Assembly (NCBI RefSeq): GCF_000003605.2
Contig: NW_003114460.1
Coordinates: forward strand, 273,782 to 321,246
Length of the DNA stretch: 47,465 nt
Origin: Saccoglossus kowalevskii
Taxonomy: Eukaryota; Hemichordata; Enteropneusta; Harrimaniidae
Reading direction: 5' to 3'
Shown: positions 35,990 to 47,465 of the stretch, one piece after another
How positions within the stretch are numbered: the first letter of the stretch is position 1
How the letters are laid out: each line of letters begins with the position of its first letter
Program-made: the position numbers and the translations under genes
Notes under the pieces: generated by a model
Seen by the model: the letters and a program-made list of their open reading frames with translations, nothing else
Databases searched by the model: none
What the model was told of the DNA's origin: nothing

Positions 35990-36340
35990 AGCATGTACAT
36001 GGCTTATCCAAGAGCACCTATGTACCAAGAGATTGAGATATTGGTGGAAAATAATATTCACAGATTGCAACAATAAATTAATCAAGTATATGCATTATCC
36101 TAGACCACTTGTGTATCAATTTCATTGAAATCTTGCGAGGGAAAAAGTGAGGCGGCTTAATATTGGCTAATTAATATGCAAATTAGGTCATTAATATGCA
36201 CAAATTTCAATCAAAAACTAATCAGGTCTGTGCATTATTCAAAAGCATCTATATACAAAATTTCATTGAAATCTGTTAAATGATACTTGAAATTTTCTAA
36301 TTAATATGCAAATTAAGTATATAATATTCAACCAGAAACT
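35990..36340. repeat. Diverged repeat units with CTAATTAATATGCAAATTA
   Basis: CTAATTAATATGCAAATTA occurs at about 36167 and 36297, and TTTCATTGAAATCT at about 36120 and 36260. An earlier, weaker unit starts near 35990. The period is about 100-140 bases with indels. Similar AT-rich ATGCAAAT repeats are common in marine invertebrate genomes. Confidence 0.6.
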
Positions 36341-36823
36341 AATCCCAGAGCATGTGCTTCGCACATGGGAGTCAAAAACAGTACGAATCAACTATTCAGA
36401 ATGTCTGCAAATTGCTTATCTTTTTGATTATGCTAATTATAACTGTGGTTACTGTACAGTACTTGACAAACAAGACAACTGCTGTGAAAAAATGCATTTT
36501 AGTATAGCGGAATATATGTGATGTAATGTTTAACTTTCAAAAATCAAATTTCTGTTTTCCACAGCTTCTCAAGAACAGTACAAGGCCTTAAAATTTTAAA
36601 TTATATTAAAACATTTCTTGAGACATTGGCAATTGATGTTGATGTTTAGGCAGTTGTGCTAAAATACCTTTGATGGAGGTAGTGTGGATGGTCTTAATTC
36701 ATGCCACCCAAAAAAAGTACACATATTGCCCCACTCACACAAGGTCAGAAGTTCAACTTTGTTTTAAAAAACGTTTTATTGTAGAAATATGCATAGATAC
36801 TTGTCATGGTTGTCGATAATTAA

Positions 36824-36973
36824 AGCGGGGGGGTCGTCACCTGTGCATGCGCGAGAATTGAGCGAGGATAACAACACACGCTAACATTGCAAAGGCTCAT
36901 GAGTAGACGCTTGTTTGTAAACAATGACACGCTATGGCCATCTCACGCATGCACAGGCGACGACTCCTCCGTT
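36824..36973. mobile_element. 150-bp MITE flanked by TTAA
   Basis: The ends form a 33-base inverted repeat with 28 matches; the core is GTCGTCACCTGTGCATGCG against the inverse of CGCATGCACAGGCGACGAC. TTAA stands on both sides (36820-36823 and 36974-36977), the target duplication of piggyBac-type elements. No coding capacity. Confidence 0.65.
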
Positions 36974-38258
36974 TTAAATACAATGGCAAAAGCTGAAATA
37001 TACAACATATCGTGGTTATACAAGTTATTTTTGTAAATATATGTAATTATGTAAATAAATTGAAGCAGAATAAGTAGCAGGACACATACAATGTATTCAA
37101 TAATACTGTATGACACTACTGAGACTTGATATAAATGGAATGTAAGTAAATGCATACATTGGTATAATATGGCACAGAGAAATATGGTACTATATACATA
37201 TAGGCTGTTGCACTGTTACGTGCAGTGACTGATTGACAAGAATTTGTGTATGGACAAAGTCTGATGTTCTGTTATATTTGAAAAAAAAAAAAGAATTGTA
37301 GTTTTAAGTTTTTATACTGAAAGGAGTTAAGAGTGTACAATCACGGAAAACACAGATCTTTAATGGCAACTTAAATTGATAGTTTGCTTTTAATGACAAA
37401 TGGAAATACAAAATTCTAACAAGACTGCCATTTCCATCAATCAGATCACATGATGTGATTGATTGAGAGAATTTTGTATGGATTTGTATAGTGAACATCA
37501 TTTGGGATATTGGAAGAAAATATACATACACTGCAGTAAATCTGTAGTTTGAATTGCAGCTAGCTGCATTAGTGTAATCTAGGTGATTATATATTGATTA
37601 TATCCCCACTGATATTAAAAATAACGGTACCATTGATAACAACATACATGCACCAGAGTAATTGCAGCCAGATTGGAAGCTGGTTATATTACACAAACCT
37701 TGAAGATTTGGTCACATTTTGGAGTGTTCACTCAGCTTAGTGCCCTGTGACAGTTAAAATTCTGTATAAGGTGCCTATTTTGTGATAATTCTGACATGCT
37801 GATGAATTTGTATACAAGTAATGCTGAGCGAAAATGGATTAACAGCAAATCAACAAAAATAAAATCAAGTGAAAACAAATATCTTTATATTTTGCATGCC
37901 ACTGAAACAATTCACAAAGTGAACACATTGTCAGCAAAATCCAATTCCAACTACAATCAATTGTTTAAAGGCCAAGCTGTCAGCACCACATGCTGAGATG
38001 ATCTACTTTTTTGATATCATCCATCAGTCAAAATTTTCTGACAACAAATGTTCATCTAACTCTACTAGCCTTTTGACATTGTATTATATTTACAATTAAT
38101 TATTACACAAACATATTTACAACTGAATGGAAGATCTATTTTCATATACAATTTTAGTAAGTATGTTATATAAAAAAACACACACACACACACACACAAA
38201 CACACATACACTCACACAAAAATTTATACATATTGTTTGATTATTTCAATATGATGTT

Positions 38259-41200
38259 TTAATTTTCTCCTTGCTTTATCGTATGCATCGGTATTGTTTT
38301 GCCATGGGAATCATCCGGTGGTTTCAGTAATGGTGTCATTAAATCCCATATTCGAAGATTGCCATCATCGCTACAACTTACAAGATGGTCTTCACTTATC
38401 TAATAAATTAGCAAATAATAAAATGTATGATAGTGAAATTCAGAACTTATGTATAATCAGGTGGATTGGAGACTGAATTTGTACAAAAGTAAGAAAAGAC
38501 AGTGTGACGGTTGGTTTCAAGCATGTTTGACTTAAATGCAATGTTACAATTTATGAAAACACAGTCGAAATTCATTAAGACTACAAAAAGTGGCTACATT
38601 ACTCCCCTACCTTAACATCTCTGACAGGTCCTTTATGGCCATGTAGCTGTCGCACACAAGTCATAGTATTCAAATCCCACTCCTTCACTATAGAGTCACT
38701 GAAAACAATAACAACATATTATTGACACCTAAACTCATAAATGTATAACATTAACACAAACAAACAGAATTTGTTTGAAATAAAGGTCGTCAACATGATA
38801 TATATGAGTAGTAGAAATGCTCAATACTTACTGAGAGGCAGTCATGAATCGTGTGCCAGAAGGTCCCATGGGTAAAAAGTGTATTTTATTTATACTACTT
38901 TCATGTAATTTTACTCCAGCTTCATTTTCACCAGTCTCTATATTCCAGAAGAATACATTACCATTGAATGTACCACTTAAAACTAGATCACCTTGTACCT
39001 AAATCAAAATGTACATCACATTAGTGTAAATGTTACAACCATTGTCACTGATAGGCATTAGATGCATGTTCTAAGATACTACCTAATCAGTATTGTCACA
39101 TGTATAAACAAAATAGGGCCATCAGTATGTTTATCAGAATTCAAAATAAAAAAACATGGAAATGTCATCTCCGAGAATGAGTCCGGAAGGACAAGCGAGA
39201 CGTTCTGGGAGAACACCGATTCACATCTATGACTTACCTCAAGAGCAGTGATTGGCTGTTTATGTCCTGTTAATGTAATCAAGCACTCACCAGTAAATAC
39301 ATTGGTTACTCGAATTGTTCTGAAGATAAGTAGTGAATGCAATATTAATATTTATGCAAGCCAAACCAAATACAAAACTGTATGGTTCATACAAGAGACT
39401 TACAAGATATTAACAACCTCTATGGTACAGGTATCAGTAACAAGAACTTACCTGTCTGTAGATCCACTGACAACAATGGTACCATCAAATGAGATGCAAG
39501 TTACAGCATCGGTGTGACCTTCTAATACGTTTGTACAGGAATAATTTTCCAAGGACCATACTCTAACTGTTGTATCATGGGATGCTGAGACTCTGCAAAA
39601 TAAAATGAATATCATAAAACTTTCACATCCATATTGTAAAAAAAATGCAAAAATTGGTAATAAGAATATTTCTGTCACAAGAGATAAAGAGCAGGTAGTT
39701 TCATAGTAAATGTGAGCTCTGAGATCATTCCTAGTTTTATTGGGACCATTAAGTGATATATTTTTGTTATGCATAAGTGTGAATCAGGGGAAATGTTTGA
39801 TGATTTGCCCCATGACCTGTTACAGCACACTATTATCAGTTTTTAAAATAGAGCAAATATGGTATTAAATACAAAATGTACTAAAAGAGGGTACTTACAA
39901 GATTTTGCTGTTAAACTTGATATCCGAAACTGATCCTTTATGACCAGTTAATACAGCCAATCTATTAAATTTAATAATATCCCACACCATGATTGTCATA
40001 TCCCAGGAACCAGATATTATTCTTTCAGTATCAAACTGAATACACAATACACCACCCTGAAAAACAAAGACATACATGTAATATTGGTTGATGTTAAAGA
40101 CCCTGTCATTTCCCAGATTAAGTATGAAACAAACTGACTTAACATTCAATGAAAAACACCTGTAGAGGGAACAGGATAAGCAACACATAACATGTGCATG
40201 TACATCCTCATTATCAATCTCACTTATAAATATGTAAGCCGTTGCAATACCTGTAACTGGTAAATGGTAGTAGGTAATCATAGTCCTTAACAAATATTAA
40301 ATATAATCAGACATTTTGAACAAAGTATCCTGAGGATATTGTTGGCTAGTTGTTCAAAATAAATGAGCGACCACAATAATTAAACAGATTATTTTCAATG
40401 ACATAGTTCCCGTCCAGTTTTATAGTAACAGTGTGAAAAACATTGATTATCAGTATAATTGAATGTTGGGAGAGTATTCAGCATAACATGCTTACATCCA
40501 CTAAGTGAAGAGCCGAAGTATGTCTGAAAATGGTAAACCAACATGGCCACATGTTTTGAATCAAATTACAAAGCAAATTCACAAAATTCTATTTTGAATC
40601 AGATAGCGAAAAAAATTGATGTGCATCAGTTACCTACCATGACATGTGGGTGTTTTTTTTGCCTAAAAGAGCCATCAGTTAGTCAAAGGTCAACAGAAAA
40701 AAAAAGTAATTGTATCTCCCATTATGATTTGCTATTTTGCCAACCAACTGTAGCAGAAATAATGACAGGTAGACAAACTAGGATCAATTTATCAAGCTTT
40801 ATTCACCATCCCCCAAATAGGCATTATCATTAATATCAACAAAATATATACGAAAATGTGAATGTTACCTTATGTCCATACATCTTTCTTATACTACGAC
40901 CACTCCTGATGTCCCATACTCTGATAGTTCTATCAAGTGACCCACTAATAATACGTCTATTATCAAATGCTAAGCAATGAACAGCATCCATATGCCCTTG
41001 AAGTTTCCTCACTCTTTTCACTCCCTTCACCAAACCAGCAAATTTAGTATGTTTGATGGTTCTGCCATCTTCTTTTCTCCATTCCAATCGTTGATTAGAC
41101 ATGGACTTGCCCTTAAAAAATGCAAAGTATTAGTTAACGACAGAAATTCTAACAATAAGTTAAATTATTATACATCTGACACCAAAAACAATAGAATGTA

Positions 41201-44200
41201 CCCATCCATAAAACACTGCGAACGTTTTGAATGTATTATGGACACAAGTGAATGTCACGTTTACGACACATTTAAACACTTTCCTTTATTTACTTCATAC
41301 ACAAAAAGATCTAGTATCAATGTGTGGTGGAAATAAATTCTTGTCACAGAACACAAATGTTTCTTTGTTGCCATTTTGAACTATTACCGGTATGTCTCAA
41401 TAAACTATTACTATAAGCAGAAAAAAAATGTATAATAATTAGGTTATCACGAGAATACCGCAAAGTTACAAGCAATCAGGAAGTATGAGAATGCATTGAC
41501 CTCCACTATTGCCTTTGTGCATTCTATGGGGTACTCTTGTAATACCTTATATTACTAGTAACCTTATTACTTAAAAGCCATAAGCCATTTTCCCTGTAAA
41601 TTCTGTAAACTATGACGCATTTCAGCTTGATGAAACCATGTTTGAACACTTTCTTTTGTTTACTGAAGTGCTATAAAGAGTGATGAAAATAAAATATTTG
41701 CATAGTACAAAACATTTTTTGTTTGACATTTCAAGCAGTTATATATAATAAGGTTATAACGAGAATACAGTACAGCATGCGCTCAGACAGTACATGGTTG
41801 TATCAACCTCCACTACATGTTGGATACAGTTGCCATAATTTGAGGTATTCTCGTGATGATCTCACAATGACTGGGTAAATATGCTTACTAGCAAATCAAC
41901 AGCTTGGTAAAGTTCTGGTCGTATATCTAGAGCCATATCTTCCTCGTCTTCATCTTTAATTTTGCTGCGCAATCGTTTATTCTGTCTGGTTGCTGGCTTG
42001 CTATCTATGAGTTTCTCCTCTGAAGGTATGTCTGGTAGTATTTCTTCTACTCTATCAGGTGACTTGGGACTTTGTAATGATTTCCTGTGAGTGGAGGCTC
42101 TGGATTTTCTCTCTCTGGTACTTGTACGCCTATCAGAGTATATGGTGGTTCTACGACTATATAAAGTTCTATGACTAGCTTGACTCGCAAGGTGCTGAGG
42201 AAAAGGACTGGAAACAAAAATAGTATGTACAGCTAACATGACAACTACTTTTGGAAAAAAACATTCATCAACATGTCATTGTAAATGACATAGTCCCCAA
42301 TCAATAACTTGAGTGCATTTGATATTTTAAAATCATATGAAGCCGCTGCGATTAAGTGGGACATAGTGAAAAAACAAAATAGACACTAGACTGCCATCTT
42401 GAATTGGATTTTGAACAAATAACATAAAAATATGTATTTAACATAGCACCAAGTTTAACTGCAATCAACCCACTCATCTCAAATTAGTATAGTATTATAA
42501 ATAAGAAAAAATGTCAATTTTGTTTGAGGATGTATTCTATTTTGTATTGTTTTTGTACCAAGTTTGAATGAAATTAGTGAATGAATGAATGTTCCAGATG
42601 GATGGACGAACAAATGCCTGTTTTCCCGACTTCATTCGAACCAGGACCAAAAATGCCCATTTTCCGACTTCGTTCGAACTAGAACTATAACAGTTCCATT
42701 ACAGATACGATGTGGCTGACGAAAAAAAACACCTAAATAACCAATCAGTTGACAGGTGTTAGTTAATGGTACATACATTTCATTTCAATCAAGTATGTTT
42801 GACCAAAGATTTTATTGGTCAAAAAATCTGTAATATGCAAGGTAGAAATGTTTTTATACCTGTCTTCATCCATAAAAATCTCGGTCTCTGAATCTGATGA
42901 GTCATTATTGGCTGTCTGTGGTAAAGCTTGCATGTCTGTCACATAACGTCCTTCTGATGCTTCCCGGCTTATGCTGGCTGATACATGAATAACTTGCTGC
43001 AAAGGGATATCAACTACAATAAAAACAAAACATGATTCAGAGAAACCATCAAATAAGAATATTAATGCATCTGGAACACCTATTAGCAAAATAGAGGATA
43101 CCCGGTAGTCTATGGTTCAACAAACATGTATCGTACAGTATACCACTAACATGTGCTAATATTGTGCCCACACATCTTAAAAACTATTACTAGAAAATAA
43201 ATATGGAGCAGTATTTTTCCATAACACATGGAGAGATATGTATATGTTTTTTTTTAAAAGCATAATGAATAGTGATGCTATTACTAATAATTTAAGTAAC
43301 AAACATTTATGATTATGATTATGATTATTTAATATACAGCCTGACAAATGCTCAGACTCTTTTTATCCAATTTATAAGTGAAGATTATAAGTGCTATCAT
43401 ATGATTGGTATAATTCTTCAACAGCCAAAATAAGTTTTTCATTTGAACTTCTGTTAGAGATGTGCTTGCAGCAGAATTAATTACTCACAAATTATTATAT
43501 TATGTGATAGCAAAAATGTTTATGTGCTAAATTATGTGAACAGCTGAAAATACACAATACCTACATGTACTAGTTATGTTTCAAAATAAGCTTTCACTGA
43601 TTGTGTGTTTAGTTGGTTAAGACATGAATAAGATTTAATATATGACTACTGGTAGTTTCAAAAATTCATCTGTTACTGTAATTATCTGAAACAGAGAATG
43701 CCATCAATAAAACAAAACAGGGAATAAATTCAAAATAATGCGGCAATAATTTGTAAAGAGATTATTTAGGAGTCCAATACTTTGTGCTTGTAAAATGTTT
43801 CTATTTCAAGTTAACATTTACTATACCTATTGTAGTATAGTTTTTACATTTCTAGTGTAGAATTGAGCATAGACCACATACAAACGTGTACATGTATATG
43901 GTAAATAAAGAACTACCTTTGATCATTTCCCTACCAACCAACACAGTAACACACAATCTATGTTATCATAATACATGTATGTTAGATGAACAAACAAAGT
44001 TGACAAAAAATATTAATCAGGGTTACATTGGGTTACAAAATGAATAGAAATTACTGACATAAAACATAAATGGGTTATTTTATTATTTTTGACTTTTCAT
44101 CATACTAACCCACTTCGGTGCTTTTCTTGGTTTGCTCAGACTTGTCTGAACTTGTATGACTATCTGCTAGAGAAAAAGATAGATTACAGAGAGAAGAAGA

Positions 44201-45662
44201 AAGGGGAAATGTATTAACACATTCCTGGCCAAATGATCCAAAATGACCCAAAACATATAATTGGGATTGTGATGTTTTGGCTATCAATGTGTTAATACAA
44301 TGCAAGCAAGCTTGTTAATTATCATTTATATATAGTAAAAGAAGAAAATAATAAAAGATATTATTATACATCTGTCACCGTAATTTTACGGGGTATTTTT
44401 ATCCTACCATGTTAGGAAATGGGAATTCCAAATATGGAATGATTGCGCGCGTAAGCGTCCTCTAATAATAAAAACAAACATGGCTGCCACCAGAGTTTGA
44501 CTGGACTCCACACAAAGAAGTTCGCTGTTCTATTCTAAACACTTTGAATTTCGGCATTCCCACGGTGTATCCTTGGAAGGAAAAGATGTATAATAATAAG
44601 GTTATTACGAGAATACCTCAAAGTATGCACTCAGACAGTACGCAGCGCATCGACATCCGCTGCGCGTCGGTCGACACTCCAGCTGTACTGTCTCCGTGCA
44701 TACTTCGAAGTATTCTCGTAATAACCTTATAATATAAACAGTATTAATTTTAAGTAGAAAATAAAAGTTGCTGCTGACGATACTGAAAATATGAGTAAAC
44801 ATCCACGCACAATTACTTATTTATAAATAGAAGTTGCAGAACTGCAGGAATCTTAAAAAACCAACAGATAATATAGGTTAAAGTAAAACGCAATTTAAAA
44901 AAAAAAAACACCTTTAAAATAAAAGTTAGGAATTATGCAAAGGTTGAGAAGCAACAACAACTTTCAGTCATGTACAGAGTTATAAAATAAATTGTTGAGT
45001 TGTATATGTTATACGTACCATCACTGGAAATAGTTGATAGTGCAGAAGATGCTGGTTTCAAGGCTACGTCTTCTAGTCGAAAACCTAGCAGTTTTTTTGG
45101 TCTTCTTGTTTCAGACAGCTCTCCTATTGGAAAGGTAGAATATAATAATAGCAGTTTTTCACATTATAAAATGATTTTATTTATATTATAGCACATGCAT
45201 GTTATACTGTATGTAAATTACAGAAGTGTTTTGTGGTCAAAATGATTAATATTTTACGAATTCAATTGTTAGTTTATATGAGCTTCTATTGGAGATGTGC
45301 TTCTAATAGAGCAAATACAAATTTGGCCTCATGACATTTACAAGAAGCAGACCATAAGTGTGGCTGTTACACTTAAAACAGCCTGGCTACTCATGTTATT
45401 GTGTCATCATGTGATGTAAAGTTGTACATCTTACCTCCATAGCCATGGTTATTTGGTCCATAGTCATTATATTGCATGCCAGCTACAGCTCCATGGTCAT
45501 CATATTGATTGGTAGCTCCATTTTGATCAAGATAACGATATGAATGTTTAGCATGATATGTTACTTGTAACAATTCCTGATAAGCTAATCTCCAATCAAT
45601 AGAATAATCTCTTTTAAATTCCTGCACCAATTTAGCAACATCCTCAACACCTTCTCTGGCAC
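38259..45662 (-). CDS. WD40-propeller protein, probably F-box/WD type (5' end missing)
   Basis: Twelve exons, read right to left: 45662-45435, 45123-45019, 44166-44110, 43013-42860, 42207-41889, 41111-40869, 40056-39899, 39592-39452, 39319-39238, 38998-38832, 38698-38611, 38399-38259 (TAA stop). All junctions are GT-AG and phases agree throughout, giving 626 visible residues. Residues 1-75 hold a segment with IDWRLAYQELLQV, like the stretch that follows the F-box in many F-box proteins. Residues about 76-290 are a polar Ser/Arg/Glu-rich linker with an acidic patch (KDEDEEDMALD). From about 315 to 605 there are seven WD repeats, each with GH and most with WD (for example SGSLDRTIRVWDI, SASHDTTVRVWSL, SCSDDGNLRIWDL). 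A seven-blade propeller is a protein-interaction platform; in F-box/WD proteins it selects ubiquitin-ligase substrates. The F-box itself is not visible, so that subclass is inference; a non-F-box WD40 scaffold is the alternative. The first residue is completed from an exon not found, probably further right. Confidence 0.85.
41439..41550. mobile_element. MITE family copy 1 (intron of WD40 gene)
   Basis: The left end AGGTTATCACGAGAATACC and the right end GTACTCTTGTAATACCTTAT are diverged inverted copies of the terminal repeat best seen at 44596-44730. It lies in the 41112-41888 intron. Confidence 0.55.
41749..41862. mobile_element. MITE family copy 2 (same intron)
   Basis: It begins TAAGGTTATAACGAGAATAC and ends GAGGTATTCTCGTGATGATC. 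It shares CTCAGACAGTAC with copy 3. Sequence left of copies 1 and 2 is also similar (41269-41298 and 41638-41668), which suggests a local ~310-370-base duplication that carried the element. Confidence 0.55.
42615..42687. repeat. Two-copy ~40-base direct repeat in intron
   Basis: TTTTCCCGACTTCATTCGAA and TTTTCCGACTTCGTTCGAA recur about 40 bases apart, each followed by a CWAGRAC-like end. It lies within the 42208-42859 intron. Confidence 0.55.
44596..44730. mobile_element. MITE family copy 3, best preserved
   Basis: The 45-base terminal inverted repeats match at 41 of 45 positions (44596-44640 and 44686-44730); they begin ATAAGGTTATTACGAGAATA. The core includes a CGCAGCG/CGCTGCG hairpin. It lies in the 44167-45018 intron of the WD40 gene. 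The target duplication is unclear. Confidence 0.75.
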
Positions 45663-45994
45663 CTGAATTTGAAATTGAAGCAAATTTAGTAAATTAGTAC
45701 AAGGTAATACAAATGGTGACTGCAACAAAACTTGTACTGGACCTCTAAAAATTACAGATCCTGGTACTTGCTGGAGGTGGGGGAAATACTATTGCTTTAT
45801 AACAGCATTAATTTCAAATATTATTATTTATTTTTTGCCATATTTAACAATTTTAAAAACTGCATATTTTAGTGGGTGGGTGGGGTAATCGAGAAACTCT
45901 TATTGTTTTATAGTAAATTGTTAATTTTTACCCCAGAAAGCACCAGGATGTATGACATTTTGATGGAAAAATTAACATTTACCGGTATATAAAC

Positions 45995-46032
45995 ATCTCT
46001 ATATATAATAGTTGTATATTATATATAGAGAT
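45995..46032. repeat. Perfect 15-bp hairpin
   Basis: ATCTCTATATATAAT (45995-46009) and ATTATATATAGAGAT (46018-46032) are exact inverted copies around an 8-base loop. Confidence 0.75.
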
Positions 46033-46132
46033 ATTGACTTCATTCTTGAATTAGCTGCACCATACACATTGTAATAATTGAGAATTTAAAAAAAAAAAGT
46101 GTAGGGACAGATAATAATATCTACATGATAAA

Positions 46133-46166
46133 TTAGCAAGGATACTGATTAGCAAGGATACTGATT
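46133..46166. repeat. 16-base tandem duplication
   Basis: TTAGCAAGGATACTGA occurs twice in direct tandem. Confidence 0.6.
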
Positions 46167-46958
46167 AGCTAAATTAGCTCCATAACATGACAGCTAAAAT
46201 GACATATCATTGTCAGGGTTGAATATAAAAGTTTAGACTAGATTAGACCATCATGAACATTTTTTTCTGTTTCTTGTTTTTCCCACCTGCCAAAAAATGT
46301 GTGCCAAAATATTTTTTAGGTAAAAATACAAAATTACAAGTGTCAGTTTCTAGCTAATGGCATCGGGTTAGGCATAATCAACAGCAATAATGCCTCTTAT
46401 TTCAATCAATGTGTTAGTTGAATTACAATTTCAAAAAAATTATTTTCATGGCCTTATGAAAATAAGATATACAATACCTAATTTCTTTTGCAGAAAAAGA
46501 CTTTACCTCAACCTTTGTGGTTAATTTGCTAAAGGCAGTTAAACATACAGTCACAAAGAAATGAAAATAGTGATTAGAGTATGAATAGACTAGGACTTTA
46601 AAAATTAATGCAAAAATCAATCACCTGCGTGAATATATTCTATTCAAGTAATGTCTTAATGTATAAAATCAATATGTGTATTGAAAGGGTTTCAATAGCA
46701 CCAGTACATTGTATTGAATTCCTAATCCTTCAGGAAAACTCGCACAATTAATCTTCCCTATGCTCCTGGGATTGCTAATCTGCGAAATGATTAAAATGAA
46801 ATCACTTAAGGTAGCGAGAAGGGTTTTGTGACATTTTCGAATAAAACATTCTCTGTCTGTTGTCTCGTTCAGAACAGTAATTTAGCTTATATATTTCAAA
46901 AGACTAACAATAGAGGTACAAGTTCACACAAACTGGACAGTCGTTGTTTACATAATTA

Positions 46959-47070
46959 TCACGTGACATCAAAAATGGCGAACCTTGTAAAAATCCGCGA
47001 TTGCGAGAGCACACTGCGGAATTTCCTGGTGAAATTTACGTCATGCATTGTCCGTAATCATGTGCATTGA
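46959..47070 (+). other. Candidate promoter and start of a rightward gene
   Basis: An E-box palindrome TCACGTGA (46959-46966) sits 8 bases before AAAAATGGCG, with an ATG at 46975. The frame runs 31 codons (beginning MANLVKIRDCESTLRNFLVK) to a stop at 47068-47070. This could be a first exon or the start of a divergent promoter shared with the - strand WD40 gene. The protein is not recognised and no clear donor was chosen. Confidence 0.2.
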
Positions 47071-47465
47071 AATGTGTCCCCGGTAATCAAAAGACCTATT
47101 ATTCTGATTTCTATGCAGGTTTGTTTTTTTGTCCTCAAATTGTTTCATACTTGGCACCTTTAACAGACTATTATTCTGTGACAAAGCATTTTCTTTAAAA
47201 ACCCAGACATATTTCGCACCATCATTATCTTTTGAACGATAACTGCAAGATTGAATGTCCTAGTCCGAACGTGCTTGATTTGGCGGCGGCCCCAATGAGT
47301 CGTACTCAATCAAAACTTCAACTCGAGAAAAACGCGAAAAACAGTTTTGGTTAATAAAACACTGTAGATTTGCTGCATTATTATAAATATACACTAAAAA
47401 TGGCCAAACATATTAACCACTGATATCATAGAACTCATAACGAGGGTGTCAGATCATGAATAATT

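Larger units (their letters stand above)
34894..38258. other. Repeat-rich stretch downstream of the WD40 gene
   Basis: Apart from the satellite, the ATGCAAAT repeats and the TTAA element, it holds a (CA)10 microsatellite at 38179-38198 with imperfect extension to about 38216. It presumably contains the 3' UTR of the - strand WD40 gene. I saw no AATAAA on the - strand close to its stop; the nearest noted lies at 36775-36780. Confidence 0.4.
45663..46958. other. Region upstream of the first recognised WD40-gene exon
   Basis: One or more earlier exons of the - strand gene must lie here or beyond the right edge, because exon 45435-45662 starts inside a codon. I could not find an F-box motif or an exon of matching phase. 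A poly(A)-like run lies near 46088-46099. Confidence 0.4.

Noticed and set aside
46445-46520. Possible 22-base microexon on the - strand with a GTAAAG donor
   Set aside because: Its end phase does not match the 1-base overhang required by the exon at 45435-45662.
1-47465. CRISPR arrays, bacterial operons, rRNA genes, viral genes
   Set aside because: No regularly spaced repeats with unique spacers, no ribosomal RNA motifs, and all confident genes are intron-split animal genes.

Overview
The window reads as animal (metazoan) nuclear DNA. It has intron-split genes with GT-AG junctions, AT-rich intergenic DNA, microsatellites and several small inverted-repeat elements. The best-supported content is two bone morphogenetic protein genes of the BMP2/4 (Dpp) class in tandem on the + strand, and one WD40 propeller gene on the - strand. 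No bacterial operon, CRISPR array, rRNA or tRNA was seen. Short-intron genes, divergent BMP2/4 sequences and ATTAATATGCAAATTA-type repeats suggest a marine invertebrate, possibly a non-vertebrate deuterostome. The phylum cannot be fixed from this window.

Layout: 1-10.3 kb has no confident coding gene; it holds a foldback element (3369-3566), an old local duplication (about 2.9-3.24 kb) and a possible TATA promoter with a 5' noncoding exon (5998-6735). BMP gene A (10327-12115, two coding exons) is a divergent BMP2/4 paralogue. About 8.8 kb of spacer follows, with a few isolated exon-like segments. BMP gene B (20930-22367, two coding exons) is a canonical BMP2/4. From 22.4 to 38.2 kb is a long gene-poor stretch with short coding-like ORFs (31.9-33.8 kb), a 30-bp tandem repeat carrying E-boxes, a 329-bp TIR element, a ~124-bp satellite, dispersed repeats and a TTAA-flanked MITE. 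From 38.26 to 45.66 kb, twelve exons on the - strand encode a protein with a long polar linker and a complete seven-bladed WD40 propeller, probably an F-box/WD-type adaptor whose N-terminus is not seen. The right end may hold a promoter.

How the genes relate: the two BMP genes share domain order and the same intron position and phase (after the RSF-x-x-R motif, phase 1), so they are most simply a local tandem duplication. Gene B keeps the standard ligand features. Gene A has diverged at receptor- and antagonist-facing positions and has one predicted processing site instead of two, suggesting sub- or neofunctionalisation. The WD40 gene faces gene B tail to tail across 16 kb, and nothing in the sequence ties it to BMP signalling.
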